Below are positions 32,281-42,000 of a stretch of DNA of 64,000 nucleotides, piece by piece. A program made the translations under genes and the position numbers. Each line of letters begins with the position of its first letter. The stretch's first letter is position 1. Under the pieces are notes generated by a model. That model worked only from the letters and a program-made list of their open reading frames with translations, was not told the DNA's origin and ran no database searches. Source of the stretch: Anaerolineae bacterium (lineage in GTDB: Bacteria; Chloroflexota; Anaerolineae; Aggregatilineales; J027); NCBI GenBank assembly GCA_008933735.1, contig WBUL01000015.1, forward strand, positions 1 through 64,000, given 5' to 3'.

Positions 32281-33388
32281 TATTTCCGCCGGGGTCAACA
32301 TTCAGGCTGGATTAGGACGTTATGCGCGTTCTCTCGTTAAAGCGATGCTTCCCTATGAACAGCCGCAGCTTTTTTACAACCGCATTCCTGGACGCACTCA
32401 GCTCATTCCTGAATTCAGCCATCTGACCACATACAACGTCGAGATGGGATATAAGCGCTGGCGAATGGCGATCTGGCTCGGACAAATAGGGCATATTCCG
32501 TTTAACCGCTACGTGCCGGATACGACGATTTTCCACGCGACGGAACACCTTTTGATGCCTCTGCGTGATGTCAAAACCGTGCTGACGGTGCATGACCTGA
32601 TTTTTCGGTTGTTTCCGGAACATCACAAGCGGCTGAATTACTGGTTTCTGAATGCTGCTATGCCCCTCTTTGTTAAACGTGCGGACGCGATTATCGCTAT
32701 CTCTGAATCCACCAAAGACGACCTTGTGGCCTATTACGGTACCCCGCCAGAAAAAATTACGGTGGTGTATGAGGCGGCCGAACCTCACTTTCAGCCGCAG
32801 CCCAGCGCCGCCATAGACACTGTCAAAAGACGCTATCATCTGCCGGATGATTACGTGCTGGTGGTGGGCACCATTGAGCCGCGCAAAAATTACACGCGGT
32901 TGGTTGAAGCGCTCATCGAGGTACGGAAAAAATATCCTCGTTTGCATCTGGTCGTGGTGGGCAGTAAAGGCTGGCTGTATGAGCCGTTTTTCAAACGACT
33001 GGAGGAGTTGGACGCCTTTGAATGGGTGATTTTCCCCGGCTTTGTCCCTGACGCCGATTTACCTGCGGTGTACGCAGGGGCAAAACTGGCGGCGATGCCA
33101 TCGGTCTATGAAGGATTCGGTCTGCCTATTCTAGAGGCCATGGCCTGCGGCACTGCCGTTGTATGCAGCGGTGAAACCGCTAGTCTGGCAGAACTTGGCG
33201 GTGAAACTGCTGCTTATTTTGATCCCTATGATGTTGAGCATATGGCGGCGGTGCTGTTGGATGTGCTGGATCAGGATGATAGGCGACGTGAAATGGCGCT
33301 GTCAGGGCCAGCCCGCGCGGCGGAATTCTCCTGGGATCGTGCCGCCCGTGAAACCCTGGCGATCTATGAGACCCTGCTTAATCGTTAG
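32264..33388 (+). CDS. Glycosyltransferase family 4
   Basis: 374 residues from ATG 32264, which overlaps the previous gene by 17 bases. Motifs: GVNIQAGLGRYARSLVKAM, KTVLTVHDLIFRLFPEHHK, VVGTIEPRKNYTRLVEAL, VYEGFGLPILEAMACGTAVVCS (E-x7-E) and AAYFDPYDVEHMA. Related to the 30437 gene, but not a recent duplicate. It ends 11 bases into the convergent synthase-like gene. Confidence 0.9.
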   Translation: MALTIDISAGVNIQAGLGRYARSLVKAMLPYEQPQLFYNRIPGRTQLIPEFSHLTTYNVEMGYKRWRMAIWLGQIGHIPFNRYVPDTTIFHATEHLLMPLRDVKTVLTVHDLIFRLFPEHHKRLNYWFLNAAMPLFVKRADAIIAISESTKDDLVAYYGTPPEKITVVYEAAEPHFQPQPSAAIDTVKRRYHLPDDYVLVVGTIEPRKNYTRLVEALIEVRKKYPRLHLVVVGSKGWLYEPFFKRLEELDAFEWVIFPGFVPDADLPAVYAGAKLAAMPSVYEGFGLPILEAMACGTAVVCSGETASLAELGGETAAYFDPYDVEHMAAVLLDVLDQDDRRREMALSGPARAAEFSWDRAARETLAIYETLLNR

Positions 33389-35618
33389 GATTGTTTAGAT
33401 AATACTCATCTCTGGGGAATAAATCCGTGTTCAGGTCGCTGTTATCGCGCGGCGTGTCCGGGGTCCAGATTTTAGGCTCTAGCTCAATGTACTGGACAAA
33501 ATCGTCGGCATCCACCCCAGCGGCAGCCAGATAGGCTTGCACTTCCGGGGACTGGATTTTCTCCAACAGGGCGTCCGGGTTATATGGAATGGGCTCGTTG
33601 CTGCCCAGCAAAACCAGATCCCCCACGTTTATTACATATGGAAAAACGCTGACAAAGGTTCGTTCTACACGAGGAGTTGCCATCCACTGCGACATGATAC
33701 CGCCTTCCCGCAATTTGGAACGCGCCATCTCAAAAAAATCTTTGGAATAGAGCAGTCCACTGTGTGAAGCATACGGCAGAATGGCATCCGCTTCGATAAT
33801 ATCAAATTCACGGTCACTCAGGGCAAGTTCACGCCGCCCGTCCCCAATCACTATCTCATAACGCGGATCGGTAAGCAGGGAAGTGATAACGGGAGTGCTG
33901 TTTTTTTCGTTGTATGCTTCCAGAACATCAAGTTCAGCGCCAATGATTTCAACCGCCACAATACGGTCGATTTCAGGATTCACCCCCACGCTGTAAGGCG
34001 TTCCGGTCGAGCCAATCCCGATGACCATGACATTTTCAGGATCGGGATGTATTAAGGCCGGCAGACTGCCCAAGAAGCTGTGAACCTGACCAATCGGGAT
34101 GCCACCCTGGAAGGTACCGTTAGCGTAAATTCCCACGCCGTAACTGATGTCGCGCATTGCTGCAACGCCTGTCGAGTCTTCGGCCACAATAAAAAGTTCA
34201 TCCGAGTTGGTGCTGTGCAGCCGCGACCACAAGGTGGTACCGGACGGAAATAAAAAAATAACGCCCAACAGTCCGGTGGCTAAAAATCCTGTTGCATAGC
34301 GTCGCCTGCTGGGGTTTTCAGCCAGCAGCACCAGTACAAAAATCAGCCCTAAGATTGCGATCAACCGCAGCGACCCGGCGGTTCCCAAAAAATGCAGCAA
34401 AATTGTCCCTGTGACAATTCCGCCCAGTGAATTGCCGAGGATATTAGCGACATCGACCAATCCGACACGCTGTCCAACGATGTGGGTATCTGTTTGCACT
34501 GCTTTTTGAACAATGGGGAAGTAAAAGCCAATCATGAACGCTGGTGGCAGCATGATGACGGTCGGAATCACCAGATAGACAAACCAGGTCAGTAAATTGT
34601 CCTCAAGAACAAGTTCGATCCTGCTGCTGGCATCTCTCAGGTAAATTTCAAGAGGGTAGTGATTCGCCAGAATTGTGACGACCCCGATTGAAATCACCGA
34701 ATACAGAGCGACCAAACCCTGAATCCAGAGAAAAACCCGGCGAGGATTCTGAATACGATGGACAAAATACGCCCCGACCAAACTGCCCAGGGCGTCCCCA
34801 ACCAGGAAAAAGAACAGCAGGTGAGCAAAGGTATACGCATTGGAGTGCAGCGTGACATCCAGAATGCGAAACCAGAGGATTTCCAGAGAAATCACGATGA
34901 AGCCGGAGACAAAGACCAGAAAACACCAGCCCCATACCACACCTGGCACATGCCAGGGGTTGAAGTGGAGGTCTGCGCCAGTACGACGCTGGTCATCTCC
35001 GGGAAACTGCCCTGCGATTGCCAGTGCCACCAGCCCGACGAGCAGACTCAACGCCGCGCCAATATATACAGTTCCGTCGTAGCCAAATGAACCGATAAGC
35101 ACCCAACCGGAAAGTACGGTGCCAACACCCGCCCCCAGCGTGTTGATACCGTAAAACCGGGTAATCAGCTTTGCGGCGTTTTCGACACTGCGGACGACTG
35201 CCTTGGAAAGCAGTGGGAGTGAAAGTCCCATTAATGCAGTTGGCAGGAGCAGGCTGATGAATACAATGACCAGCAGCACTACAGGCGAACGCGCCAGGGT
35301 GTTCAGCTCAAGGAAAAGCAGATCATAGTACAGGAAACGGCTCAATATGGCGTAAATGGCGATTCCCAGGTTGCACAGACCATAGACCTGTACGGCGCGG
35401 CGGCTGGTTAAGCGATCAGCATAAGTGGTTCCCAGCAGACTCCCGACCCCCAACCCGGCGAGATAAGCGCTGGTCAGGATGGTGACAGATCGCACATCCG
35501 AGCCGGAAAACAATCCTAACATCCGCTGCCAGACAACCTGATAGAGCAGAGCGCTGAACCCGGAAATAAAAAATGCGCTGACCAGCACATTTACTACGCC
35601 ACGCCGAATCGAATCCAT
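33378..35618 (-). CDS. Fused membrane protein with spermidine-synthase-like domain
   Basis: 746 residues from ATG 35618 (TTG/ATG further upstream would add an unlikely tail). About 12-14 helices in the N-terminal 500 residues resemble a major-facilitator-like transporter (GLGVGSLLGTTYADRL, LPTALMGLSLPLLSKAVV). The C-terminal 250 residues are a spermidine synthase-like methyltransferase fold: VMVIGIGSTGTPYSVG (AdoMet-like loop), IVAVEIIG (acid), VIGDGRRELAL and DIIEADAIL. The GGG of polyamine synthases is replaced by GIGSTG. Such fusions are frequent in environmental bacteria; polyamine synthesis in the strict sense is not proven. Confidence 0.82.
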   Translation of the reverse strand: MDSIRRGVVNVLVSAFFISGFSALLYQVVWQRMLGLFSGSDVRSVTILTSAYLAGLGVGSLLGTTYADRLTSRRAVQVYGLCNLGIAIYAILSRFLYYDLLFLELNTLARSPVVLLVIVFISLLLPTALMGLSLPLLSKAVVRSVENAAKLITRFYGINTLGAGVGTVLSGWVLIGSFGYDGTVYIGAALSLLVGLVALAIAGQFPGDDQRRTGADLHFNPWHVPGVVWGWCFLVFVSGFIVISLEILWFRILDVTLHSNAYTFAHLLFFFLVGDALGSLVGAYFVHRIQNPRRVFLWIQGLVALYSVISIGVVTILANHYPLEIYLRDASSRIELVLEDNLLTWFVYLVIPTVIMLPPAFMIGFYFPIVQKAVQTDTHIVGQRVGLVDVANILGNSLGGIVTGTILLHFLGTAGSLRLIAILGLIFVLVLLAENPSRRRYATGFLATGLLGVIFLFPSGTTLWSRLHSTNSDELFIVAEDSTGVAAMRDISYGVGIYANGTFQGGIPIGQVHSFLGSLPALIHPDPENVMVIGIGSTGTPYSVGVNPEIDRIVAVEIIGAELDVLEAYNEKNSTPVITSLLTDPRYEIVIGDGRRELALSDREFDIIEADAILPYASHSGLLYSKDFFEMARSKLREGGIMSQWMATPRVERTFVSVFPYVINVGDLVLLGSNEPIPYNPDALLEKIQSPEVQAYLAAAGVDADDFVQYIELEPKIWTPDTPRDNSDLNTDLFPRDEYYLNNPND

Positions 35619-35709
35619 AAAACACGGGTTTCCTAATTTCGCTGGGCTGGTATCATACACGGTCATGTTGAAAACACAATCCAGAATTGAGAGGTTTTGT
35701 TAAAGGGAC

Positions 35710-35738
35710 TTGTCAAAGACGACCAGTGAATTTATGCT
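35710..35738 (+). promoter_or_regulatory. Sigma70-type promoter
   Basis: TTGTCA (35710-35715), 17 bases, TATGCT (35733-35738). It points toward the acetyltransferase gene, which begins about 150 bases downstream, and to the intervening stretch that ends in a terminator-like hairpin. Confidence 0.55.
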
Positions 35739-35744
35739 TTAAAA

Positions 35745-35876
35745 ATGGACAGTGAAACTTCTGTGATGGTAATGTTCTTAAGGGGCAGTTCAACCGCCCG
35801 TCAATACCCCCTGCCTGTCTACATTATTATTAGCTAATTCAAACGCTCTGGGTCATTTTGCAGGGCGTTTTTGTTG
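35745..35876 (+). ncRNA. Candidate small RNA or attenuated leader
   Basis: Between the promoter just upstream and a hairpin with 10-base arms aaacgctctg (35841-35850) and cagggcgttt (35861-35870), followed by a T-rich tract, is a stretch of about 130 bases without a credible reading frame. A short G/C-rich section (35796-35816) could form an inner structure. It could be a small RNA, or a leader that controls the acetyltransferase, whose ribosome-binding site starts two bases after the T-tract. No known family recognised. Confidence 0.35.
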
Positions 35877-35888
35877 TTAGGAGTAACA

Positions 35889-36350
35889 ATGGGTTTTAGT
35901 GTGCGTCAAGCCAATGGAAATGATCTGGATGAGCTGCTGAGGTTATGGAAGGAACGCAGCGAAGTCTATATCAAAGACCCGCGCATCAAACTGTCTGCGG
36001 ATACCTGGCGCGGGGCCGTGTTGGGTTGGCTGCTGCGTGAGGATGTGCGGGTGCTTGTGGCTGACCGAGAGGATCAGTTGATTGGCTATATTATTGGCTG
36101 GGTGCGGCAAAATTTGCCTGGTATAACCCCCACTCACTACGGATTGGTGAGCGAACTCAGCGTAGACGGACACTGCAAACAGGGCGGCGTTGGGACGGCG
36201 CTGCTGGCCGCACTAAAAACCTGGTTCAAATGCCAGAATTTGACCTACATTGAAGTTCGCGTGCCGCACTTACAGGCGATAGAACAGGCCTTCTGGCGGG
36301 CCAGCGGTGCGTCGGATTATTATGACCATATGTGGTACAGGTTAGAGTGA
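35889..36350 (+). CDS. GNAT family N-acetyltransferase
   Basis: 153 residues. ATG 35889 has taggag upstream; the upstream TTG 35871 lies in the hairpin tail. The GNAT fold shows VRQANGNDLDELLRLW at the start, LIGYIIGWVR, and the acetyl-CoA loop VDGHCKQGGVGTALLAALKTWF (Q-x-x-G-x-G/A variant QGGVGT). The C-terminus LTYIEVRVPHLQ..AFWRASGA is standard. Substrate unknown. It heads the run GNAT, TPR, TPR, two small proteins, ileS. Confidence 0.85.
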   Translation: MGFSVRQANGNDLDELLRLWKERSEVYIKDPRIKLSADTWRGAVLGWLLREDVRVLVADREDQLIGYIIGWVRQNLPGITPTHYGLVSELSVDGHCKQGGVGTALLAALKTWFKCQNLTYIEVRVPHLQAIEQAFWRASGASDYYDHMWYRLE

Positions 36351-36351
36351 C

Positions 36352-37347
36352 GTGTTACGTGAACTGGAACGCTGGCTAGGCAGGCGGAGTTTTCATCTGC
36401 TGATCGGTCTGCTGATTGCGACCGGGCTTGCCAGCCTGATCTTACAAATCGCTGCTCCCAATGAGTCGTGGTCGCTGAGCTTGCAGACCGCGCTGGTGCT
36501 CATTTTTGTGGGCGGTGTGGTTTACATCGTGGGCCGTCGAATGTCGCCCGAAACACGCCGCCGAATGCTCATTGTGACCCTGCCCGCGATGGGTGCGGTA
36601 GGGCTGGGGCTGATTGTCCCAAGCCTGCTGCGGTTGTTTCTGGGGGCGGCGCTGGGCTGGCTGCTCACCGCACAGATTCTGATGCGGAATACCGAGAAGC
36701 GTGAATACAAACTGGCGATTCGGGCGATGCGGCAAAAAGACTATGAAAAGGCGATAGAGATGATGAGTCATCTCATCAAGCAGGAGCCCGAAGTCCCGGA
36801 ACATTATCAGTTTCGCGCCCAGCTTTACCGCCTGAACAGAGAATTAAAACGTGCCAGACGCGATTATGAAAAAATCGTTGCCCTCTCACCAGAAACAGGC
36901 GTGGGTCAAAACGGATTGGCCGAACTGTATCTGCAAATGGGTGATTTAGCGGCTGCCCGTGAATGGGGACAAAAAGCCTACGAACGTGTACCGGAAGATT
37001 GGGTTGCCCTCTATAACCTGGGGATGGTGGCGGAACGCCAGCATGACGATTCCGCCGCAATCGATTTTCTAAGGCGTGCCCTGGAAATGACCCTACCGGA
37101 TGGCCGCTACCGTTTGCTGACCAAACTCTGGCTGGCGCGGGCCTATTTTCGGCAGGGGAGTGATGAACAGGCCGAGGATACCCTGCGCGAGTTAAAGAAG
37201 GAAAAAGCCGGACTTCACGACTGGAAAATCATCATGGAAAGCGATGAAGCCGCTGCGACGATCCGGGAACTTCTGGCGGCGGATGTTGAACAGGCGGAAG
37301 CCCTTATCAATGGAAAAGCGTTAAGCGATGTCTTTGCTGCTGCGTGA
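36352..37347 (+). CDS. TPR-repeat membrane protein 1
   Basis: 331 residues starting at GTG 36352, one base after the GNAT stop. Three to four hydrophobic segments occupy the first 110 residues (FHLLIGLLIATGLASLILQIA, ALVLIFVGGVVYIVG, IVTLPAMGAVGLGLIV). The rest is TPR helices (KDYEKAIEMMSHLI, ARRDYEKIVALSPETGVG, AAREWGQKAYERVPEDWVALYNLGMVAER). TPRs serve as protein-protein scaffolds, here facing the cytoplasm most likely. It overlaps the next gene by 20 bases, so it is translationally coupled to a second TPR membrane protein. Confidence 0.82.
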   Translation: MLRELERWLGRRSFHLLIGLLIATGLASLILQIAAPNESWSLSLQTALVLIFVGGVVYIVGRRMSPETRRRMLIVTLPAMGAVGLGLIVPSLLRLFLGAALGWLLTAQILMRNTEKREYKLAIRAMRQKDYEKAIEMMSHLIKQEPEVPEHYQFRAQLYRLNRELKRARRDYEKIVALSPETGVGQNGLAELYLQMGDLAAAREWGQKAYERVPEDWVALYNLGMVAERQHDDSAAIDFLRRALEMTLPDGRYRLLTKLWLARAYFRQGSDEQAEDTLRELKKEKAGLHDWKIIMESDEAAATIRELLAADVEQAEALINGKALSDVFAAA

Positions 37348-38092
37348 TCGACGGGTGCTGCTTGCTGCGGGAATCAGCCTGCTGGAATGGCTGTTCGTGG
37401 CAGGGGCTGCTGTATTTGGCAGCGCCGACCAATTCCCGATGGTGCTGGCGGTGGTGATTGTCGCCAGTGCGGTGCAGTTTTATGCGCTGTTTTATCGTCG
37501 TCGCAGCCCATTGGCAAAAGCGCAGCAGCTATTCCGCGAAGGGCGTTTCCAGGAAGCTGTTGACGAACTGCAATCCCATTTAAGTGATGGTGATGTGCAG
37601 GCACTTACCCTGCTTGGAAACACCTACCGTCAAATGGGACAGCTCGTAGACAGCGAAAAGACACTGCGGGAGGCGGTTCTGCTGCAACCCGATAACCCAT
37701 TCCCCTTGTATGGGCTGGGTCGAACCCTGTTGGTGCAGGGAAAATTTGCGGAGGCCGCCAACTGGATACAAAAAGCTCTAGACGGCGGCGGGCAGAAGGT
37801 TTTACGGGCGGAACTGGCACTCGCCCACTATCTTAATAAGGATGCAGAACAAGCAGGCCAGGCCGCCGAAAAAGCGGCGCGTCTGCTGCAAATGGAAGCC
37901 TATCGGGTTTTGATGGTGAACTATATTTTGCATCAGACCCGGAACAATTCTAAGGCGGTAAATATGATGGCGCGGGTCGCTGATGCGCTCCCCTACTGGC
38001 ACGCCGAAGCCGAGCGTTTTGCAGCTACACCGTATGGGACGATACTAATGGGGGAAGTAAATCATCTTAAGAGCCTTTTACCAAAGGAGTAA
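37328..38092 (+). CDS. TPR-repeat membrane protein 2
   Basis: 254 residues. Two helices at the N-terminus (VLLAAGISLLEWLFVAGAAVF, MVLAVVIVASAVQFYALFY), then TPR units (FQEAVDELQSHLSDGDVQ, QMGQLVDSEKTLREAVLLQPDNPFPLYGLGRTL, KFAEAANWIQKALDGGG). Its plan mirrors the previous protein. The two probably form a membrane complex of unknown purpose. Confidence 0.82.
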   Translation: MSLLLRDRRVLLAAGISLLEWLFVAGAAVFGSADQFPMVLAVVIVASAVQFYALFYRRRSPLAKAQQLFREGRFQEAVDELQSHLSDGDVQALTLLGNTYRQMGQLVDSEKTLREAVLLQPDNPFPLYGLGRTLLVQGKFAEAANWIQKALDGGGQKVLRAELALAHYLNKDAEQAGQAAEKAARLLQMEAYRVLMVNYILHQTRNNSKAVNMMARVADALPYWHAEAERFAATPYGTILMGEVNHLKSLLPKE

Positions 38093-38099
38093 CAAAAAC

Positions 38100-38567
38100 A
38101 TGCGGCGGTTAAGCTGGAACGTTCGTGTTGTTCTGGGGCTGATTATTCTAGTTATCATTGCGGCTGTCGTGTTTGTTATCTATTATAATGTGACGCGCAC
38201 GCGGCTGGATAAACCAATGGAAGTCAATAAGTATCCAGATGCACAGCTCGTCTTTGAAGAGAAACTGCTCGATGGGAGTGACCGCCTGTATTACGAGATC
38301 GACTCCGATGATGTAGGCGGAGTTGATGGGCTGGCACAGAGAGTTGAAAGATTTTACCGGGATGAGGAATATACCTGCCGTGCTTTGTACGATAACAGCG
38401 TGTATGTGTACTCAACGTGTTTGCTGGAAAAAACAAATTTCCTGGGTTTTGACCGTTTTAATCGGATTATGATCGTGCCTTTGCGCGACGAAAACAACAA
38501 TTTAACCGGCGACGTGGGGATCGATGTGCGTCGCAGTTGGGGTTCAAATGGCGGAATTGGAAACTAA
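38100..38567 (+). CDS. Small single-pass membrane protein
   Basis: 155 residues from ATG 38100 (aaggag at 38085). One N-terminal helix (VVLGLIILVIIAAVVFVIYYNV) and a soluble domain with acidic residues (LDKPMEVNKYPDAQLVFEEKLLDGSDRLYYEIDSDD shape) and two cysteines (YTCRALY, STCLLEK). No recognised family. Its stop TAA shares one base with the next ATG. Confidence 0.65.
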   Translation: MRRLSWNVRVVLGLIILVIIAAVVFVIYYNVTRTRLDKPMEVNKYPDAQLVFEEKLLDGSDRLYYEIDSDDVGGVDGLAQRVERFYRDEEYTCRALYDNSVYVYSTCLLEKTNFLGFDRFNRIMIVPLRDENNNLTGDVGIDVRRSWGSNGGIGN

Positions 38568-39064
38568 TGTCAGACGAACAAAAGCCGACGACCGAACACG
38601 AAGAAACGGGTTTACATATACCGATCTGGGTGGCACTGGCGGCATTAGCTGTTGCGCTGATACTGGCAGGAATTATCATGTCCAATGTGCTGGGGACGCT
38701 GGTTGATCTGGTGTTTCCAGAAGCGGTGGATGTGCCTTTGCCGTCGGGCGCTGTCGAAATAGATCATATCGAAGACTCAAAAACGGCGGACGAGGAATGG
38801 CTGTACGGTGTTGACGAAGATGCTTGCCGGGTAAGCTGGTTTTATCAGGAGGCCGGGGCAAGCTGCAACTTCATGCCCACCATGTGTGATGTTGGGGAAG
38901 ACAATATTCCTTATCTCATCATGGATGAGCCCGCTGCAATGGTAGCACGATGCACAGGTGAAAAACCTGCTGAAGTTTCCGGCTATTCCTATGAAGTGTT
39001 GGTCAGCACGGGCAGTGCCGATTACCAGACCTATTTTCGGGTATATGTATACAAAGAACGTTGA
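38567..39064 (+). CDS. Small single-pass membrane protein
   Basis: 165 residues from ATG 38567. An N-terminal polar stretch, one helix (IPIWVALAALAVALILAGIIMSNVL) and an outer domain with cysteines (EDACRVSWF, ASCNFMPTMCDVG, ARCTGEK) that may form disulfides. Related in plan, not clearly in sequence, to the preceding protein. No family recognised. Confidence 0.65.
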   Translation: MSDEQKPTTEHEETGLHIPIWVALAALAVALILAGIIMSNVLGTLVDLVFPEAVDVPLPSGAVEIDHIEDSKTADEEWLYGVDEDACRVSWFYQEAGASCNFMPTMCDVGEDNIPYLIMDEPAAMVARCTGEKPAEVSGYSYEVLVSTGSADYQTYFRVYVYKER

Positions 39065-39072
39065 GGAAGTCC

Positions 39073-42000
39073 ATGTTTAAAGCGGTAACGCCCAAAATCA
39101 ATATCCAGGATAACGAACTGAGTGTCCTGCAATATTGGCGCGAGAAAAACATCTTTGAGCGCTCCATGAAGGAACGGGAGGGCGGCCCGGTCTATGTGTT
39201 TTATGAAGGCCCGCCAACGGCCAATGGCCGACCCGGCAGCCACCATGTAATTTCTCGTGCCTTTAAGGATATGTTCCCCCGCTACCAGACCATGCGCGGG
39301 CGCTATGTGCTGCGAAAAGGCGGATGGGATACACACGGCCTGCCCGTCGAAATCGCGGTTGAGCAGGAACTTGGCATCAAGTCCAAGGCTGAAATTGAAG
39401 CGTATGGCATTGCGGCGTTTAATGAAAAATGCAAGGAAAGCGTCTTCCGTTACATCCAGGAATGGGAAGACCTGACGGAACGCATTGCCTTCTGGGTCTC
39501 GTTGGAAGATGCCTATGTCACCTATCACAATGAGTACATCCAGACTGTGTGGTGGATTTTGAAGCAGCTCTGGGACAAGGGCCTGATTTATCAAGGGTAC
39601 AAGGTTGTTCCTTACTGCCCACGATGTGGCACGCCTCTGAGCAGTCACGAGGTCGCGCAGGGGTATGATGAAGTGGATGACCCCAGCGTGTATGTGCGTT
39701 TTAAGGTTCAGGGAGAAGATCACACCTATTTTCTGGTATGGACGACTACGCCCTGGACACTACCGGGGAACGTCGCGCTGGCGGTCGGTGAAAAAGTTGA
39801 CTACGTGCTCATCGAAGGAAAGGTGAGCGCGGATATGCCTACAGAACGGCTGTATCTGGCAAAAGATTTGCTTGAGGAAGTCGTTTTGAAGCGGGTTAAA
39901 GATGGCGGCGGTTATACCATTGCAGCGGAAATGAAGGGCCGTGAGCTGCTCGGCAAACATTACGAGCCGCTGTATTCTGATCTCCCCGTTGAACAGGATT
40001 ACTGTTACGTTGTAGGGGGCGATTTCGTCAGCACCGAGGACGGAACAGGGATTGTCCATATTGCTCCGGCTTTTGGCGCGGACGATCTTGAAGTCGGCAA
40101 AAAGTTCAACCTGCCTATTCTGGTTACGGTGGATGCAACCGGGCATTTTATTGAACAGGTCAAGCTGGTCGCAGGGGAGTATTTCAAGCAGGCGGACAAA
40201 GCGATCAGCCGTGATCTGCGGGATCGTGGTCTGATGTTCTTTAGCGGCACCTACCGCCATACGTATCCCTTCTGCTGGCGCGACAAAGGCCCGTTGATGT
40301 ATTACGCCCGCTCGACATGGTACATCCGCACGACGGCATACCGCGATAAGCTGGTAGAGTTGAATAACACGATCAACTGGATTCCTGAACACGCGGGCGA
40401 GGGGCGTTTTGGCAACTGGCTGGCGGAAGTCAAGGACTGGGCACTTGGACGTGAACGCTACTGGGGAACACCACTCCCTGTCTGGGTATGCGATAATCCC
40501 GACATCAACTACAGCGTTTGTGTCGGCAGCATCAAGGAACTGGAAGAGCATGTCGGGCGTAGTTTGCCCGATCTGGAACTCCACCGCCCCTATGTGGATG
40601 ACATCACTTGGGAAGTGGAAATCGATGGCAAAAAAGGTACCATGCGCCGCGTGCCAGAAGTGATTGATGTGTGGTTTGACAGCGGCGCGATGCCATTTGC
40701 CCAATGGGGGTATCCGTTCAAAAACCAGGAGAAATTTGAGGAACAGTACCCGGCAGACTACATCTGTGAAGCGGTTGACCAGACTCGCGGCTGGTTTTAC
40801 AGCCTGCACGCGATTTCGACCCTGCTCAATGAGCATGTCAGCTTTAAAAATGTCATCTGCCTGGGGCACATTCTGGATGTGAATGGGCAGAAAATGTCCA
40901 AAAGCCGCCCGGAAACTTTCGTTGAACCCTGGTCGGTATTGGAAAAATACGGAGCAGATGCTTTCCGATGGTATATGTACACCGCTGCCCCGCCCGGTGA
41001 GTCTCGTCGTTTTTCGGTAGAACTGGTTGGGGATGTGGTACGCGGATTTTACCTGACATTGTGGAATGTGTTCAGCTTCTTTACGACGTATGCGAATCTG
41101 GACGAGTTTGACCCGCGTGAAAAACCCGTGCCATTTGATGAACGCGACCCGCTGGACAGGTGGATTCTGAGCGAATTGAATCTGCTGGTGGAACAGGTCG
41201 CCCAGGCACTGGAAAGCTATGACGCGCCCGGCGCAACCCGGCCCATCGAAGAATTCGTTGATTTGTTGAGCAACTGGTATCTGCGGCGGTCGCGGCGGCG
41301 CTTCTGGCGTTCAGGCAATGACAGCGACAAAAAGGCAGCCTATCAGACTCTCTATGAATGTCTGGTAGGGGTTGCCAAACTGATCGCGCCCAGTATGCCG
41401 TTTCTGGCGGATAAACTGTATATCAATCTGGTTGCGGAACTTGACCCGGACGCCCCTGACAGTGTGCATCTGGCGTTGTGGCCTGAGGTTAATCATGCTC
41501 AAGTGGATATGACGCTGGTGGACGAGATGCGGTTGATCAAGCGGTTGGTCAGCCTGGGGCATTCCGCCCGCCATTCGGAGAATATCCGTGTGCGCCAGCC
41601 GCTGAGTGAGGCGGCCTTTGGTGTGCCCTCTGACCGGGATGCTGCCGTTGTGCTGCGTCTGAAGGACATCATCGCGGATGAGCTAAATGTTAAGCAGGTG
41701 CGCGTGCTGGAGGCAGGAACCTCTGGTATGGTGAATTACAAACTCAAACCTGTGGATACACTGGGACGCGAACTGCGGCAGGATTTTCAGGCGGTACGCA
41801 ATGCTATTGTGAACGGCGATGGGCAGCAGGTGGCGTCCTGGGGCCAACAACTGCTGCGTGGGGAGAAAATCCATGTGCAGGCCAACGGTAAGACATTTGA
41901 ACTTGGTTCTGATCAGGTGATAGTCCAGCAAACGGGGGCCGCCGGGTACGCAGTGGCCGAGACAGCCGGTTATCTGGCTGCCTTAAGAACTGAACTTACC

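Noticed and set aside
35745..35876. T-box or other known riboswitch before the acetyltransferase-ileS run
   Set aside because: I see no T-box sequence, specifier loop or other known riboswitch core, and ileS is about 3.2 kb further downstream.
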